DNA of 6,095 nt from Deltaproteobacteria bacterium. GTDB lineage: Bacteria; Myxococcota; Myxococcia; Myxococcales; 40CM-4-68-19. Location of the stretch: the NCBI GenBank assembly GCA_018266095.1, contig JAFEBC010000635.1:1-6095 (forward strand). Direction: 5' to 3'. Position numbers and translations under genes: made by a program. Under the pieces are notes generated by a model that made no database searches, was not told the DNA's origin, and worked only from the letters and a program-made list of their open reading frames with translations. Each line of letters begins with the position of its first letter. Position 1 is the first letter of the stretch. Below, piece after piece: positions 5,867 through 6,095 of this stretch.

Positions 5867-5869
5867 TAA

Positions 5870-5967
5870 GGGCGCGGGTCGTTGTAGATTCCCGTTCACC
5901 TCGGCGGCGGAGTGGAACAGCTTCAGCCCTGGCCGCGCGCGTCCGCACAGGGCGCGCGCCCGGGGCG
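5870..5967. other. Convergent intergenic gap
   Basis: This 98-bp gap lies between the end of the protease frame and the end of the minus-strand gene. It holds a GC-only hairpin with arms 5935-5941 and 5953-5959 (7 bp, 11-base loop) and no T tract. It might help end transcription, but such GCGCGC matches are common in DNA of this composition. Nothing else was recognised. Confidence 0.3.
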
Positions 5968-6095
5968 CTACCAGGTGAGCGCGGTGCCGAGCGTCAGCAT
6001 GTGCTTGTCGAAGTCGAGCTGATCGCACGTCAGGCCCGGCGTGCCGCAGCGGCCGTCGGTGTGCGCGGTGGCGAGGTTCGAGCGGTTGAAGAGGA
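5968..6095 (-). CDS. C-terminal end of a probable outer-membrane beta-barrel protein (5' end beyond window)
   Basis: Reading the minus strand from the right edge, 41 codons are open and end in TAG at 5970-5968. The last residues, FDKHMLTLGTALTW, alternate hydrophobic and polar and finish with an aromatic residue. That is the pattern of the last strand of outer-membrane barrels, read by the Bam assembly machinery. A segment with two Cys (GRCGTPGLTC) precedes it, probably a loop. Codons end mostly in G or C, like the real genes here. Most of the gene lies outside the window, so no family can be named. Another protein type with a chance barrel-like end is possible. Confidence 0.6.
   Translation of the reverse strand, partial: LFNRSNLATAHTDGRCGTPGLTCDQLDFDKHMLTLGTALTW

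Larger units (their letters stand above)
5036..5869 (+). pseudogene. C-terminal part of the metalloprotease gene: PPC-like domain, DAG linker and MYXO-CTERM tail
   Basis: These 277 codons continue the protease frame after the TAA. The first possible start is GTG at 5069, but it has no ribosome site and no signal peptide follows, so independent expression is unlikely. Codons 637 to about 805 (numbered from the protease ATG) form a beta-rich domain resembling the pre-peptidase C-terminal (PPC) type found behind secreted proteases, with HVPAGATGIKV early and EGDWYFQVENSGG late. A DAG-repeat linker (810-846) is followed by CPDGSLSQNGQC and the tail RGCDQTGAG, a hydrophobic stretch and NRRRRSQAS, with the sorting Cys at codon 875. 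Such MYXO-CTERM tails are processed by myxosortases for surface display. Codon use still looks selected and no further stop or frameshift occurs. That fits a recent nonsense mutation, a sequencing error, or rare readthrough giving an anchored form; I favour the first two. Confidence 0.75.

Noticed and set aside
5069..5869. An independent gene starting with GTG at 5069.
   Set aside because: No ribosome binding site and no signal peptide ahead of an exported-type domain, and it is in the same frame as the protease gene. It is better read as that gene's C-terminal part.
5935..5959. GCGCGCG/CGCGCGC hairpin as an intrinsic terminator.
   Set aside because: There is no T tract on either strand, and short alternating GC matches are expected by chance at this composition. 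Kept only as a note in the gap description.
3254..6028. A 924-codon open frame on the minus strand opposite the protease gene.
   Set aside because: It is antisense to clear protease domains and is an Arg/Ala/His/Val-rich shadow typical of GC-rich DNA. It shows no domain, and the real minus-strand gene at the right edge uses another frame.

Overview
The window is very GC-rich (about 70% by eye), and nearly all codons in the genes end in G or C. A secreted metalloprotease with a DAG-rich linker and a C-terminal tail of the form Cys, hydrophobic segment, Arg cluster (MYXO-CTERM type) points to Myxococcota. The genus cannot be told from the sequence.

Layout. Bases 1-1278 (+) hold the 3' part of an AMP-forming acyl-CoA synthetase of the AlkK/DmdB type, running in from the left edge. 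It converges on a dienelactone-hydrolase-family gene (1399-2148, -). That gene is divergent from an alpha/beta-hydrolase gene (2175-3002, +), with only 26 bp between the two start codons. A 158-bp gap leads to an M36 (fungalysin-type) metalloprotease gene that starts at 3161 (+). Its frame is stopped by TAA at 5033-5035, then continues open in the same frame to 5869, encoding a PPC-like beta domain, a DAG repeat linker and the MYXO-CTERM tail. At the right edge the last 41 codons of a minus-strand gene (5968-6095) resemble the end of an outer-membrane beta-barrel protein.

How they may work together. The synthetase would activate fatty or other carboxylic acids to CoA thioesters, and the two hydrolases are probably cytoplasmic enzymes acting on small esters or lactones, so the left half looks like a catabolic neighbourhood. 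The protease is a separate, exported function, plausibly nutrient acquisition or predation.

Most notable signals: (1) the in-frame TAA separating the protease catalytic part from its surface-anchoring part; (2) a 42-bp AT-rich block of rare codons inside the synthetase gene that keeps the family protein sequence; (3) two palindromes sharing the 16-base pattern CTGAGTGANNACTCAG, each overlapping the stop codon of a plus-strand gene and together flanking the hydrolase pair; (4) a Gly-to-Ala change in the synthetase ATP-binding loop. No tRNA, rRNA, CRISPR array or insertion sequence was recognised.
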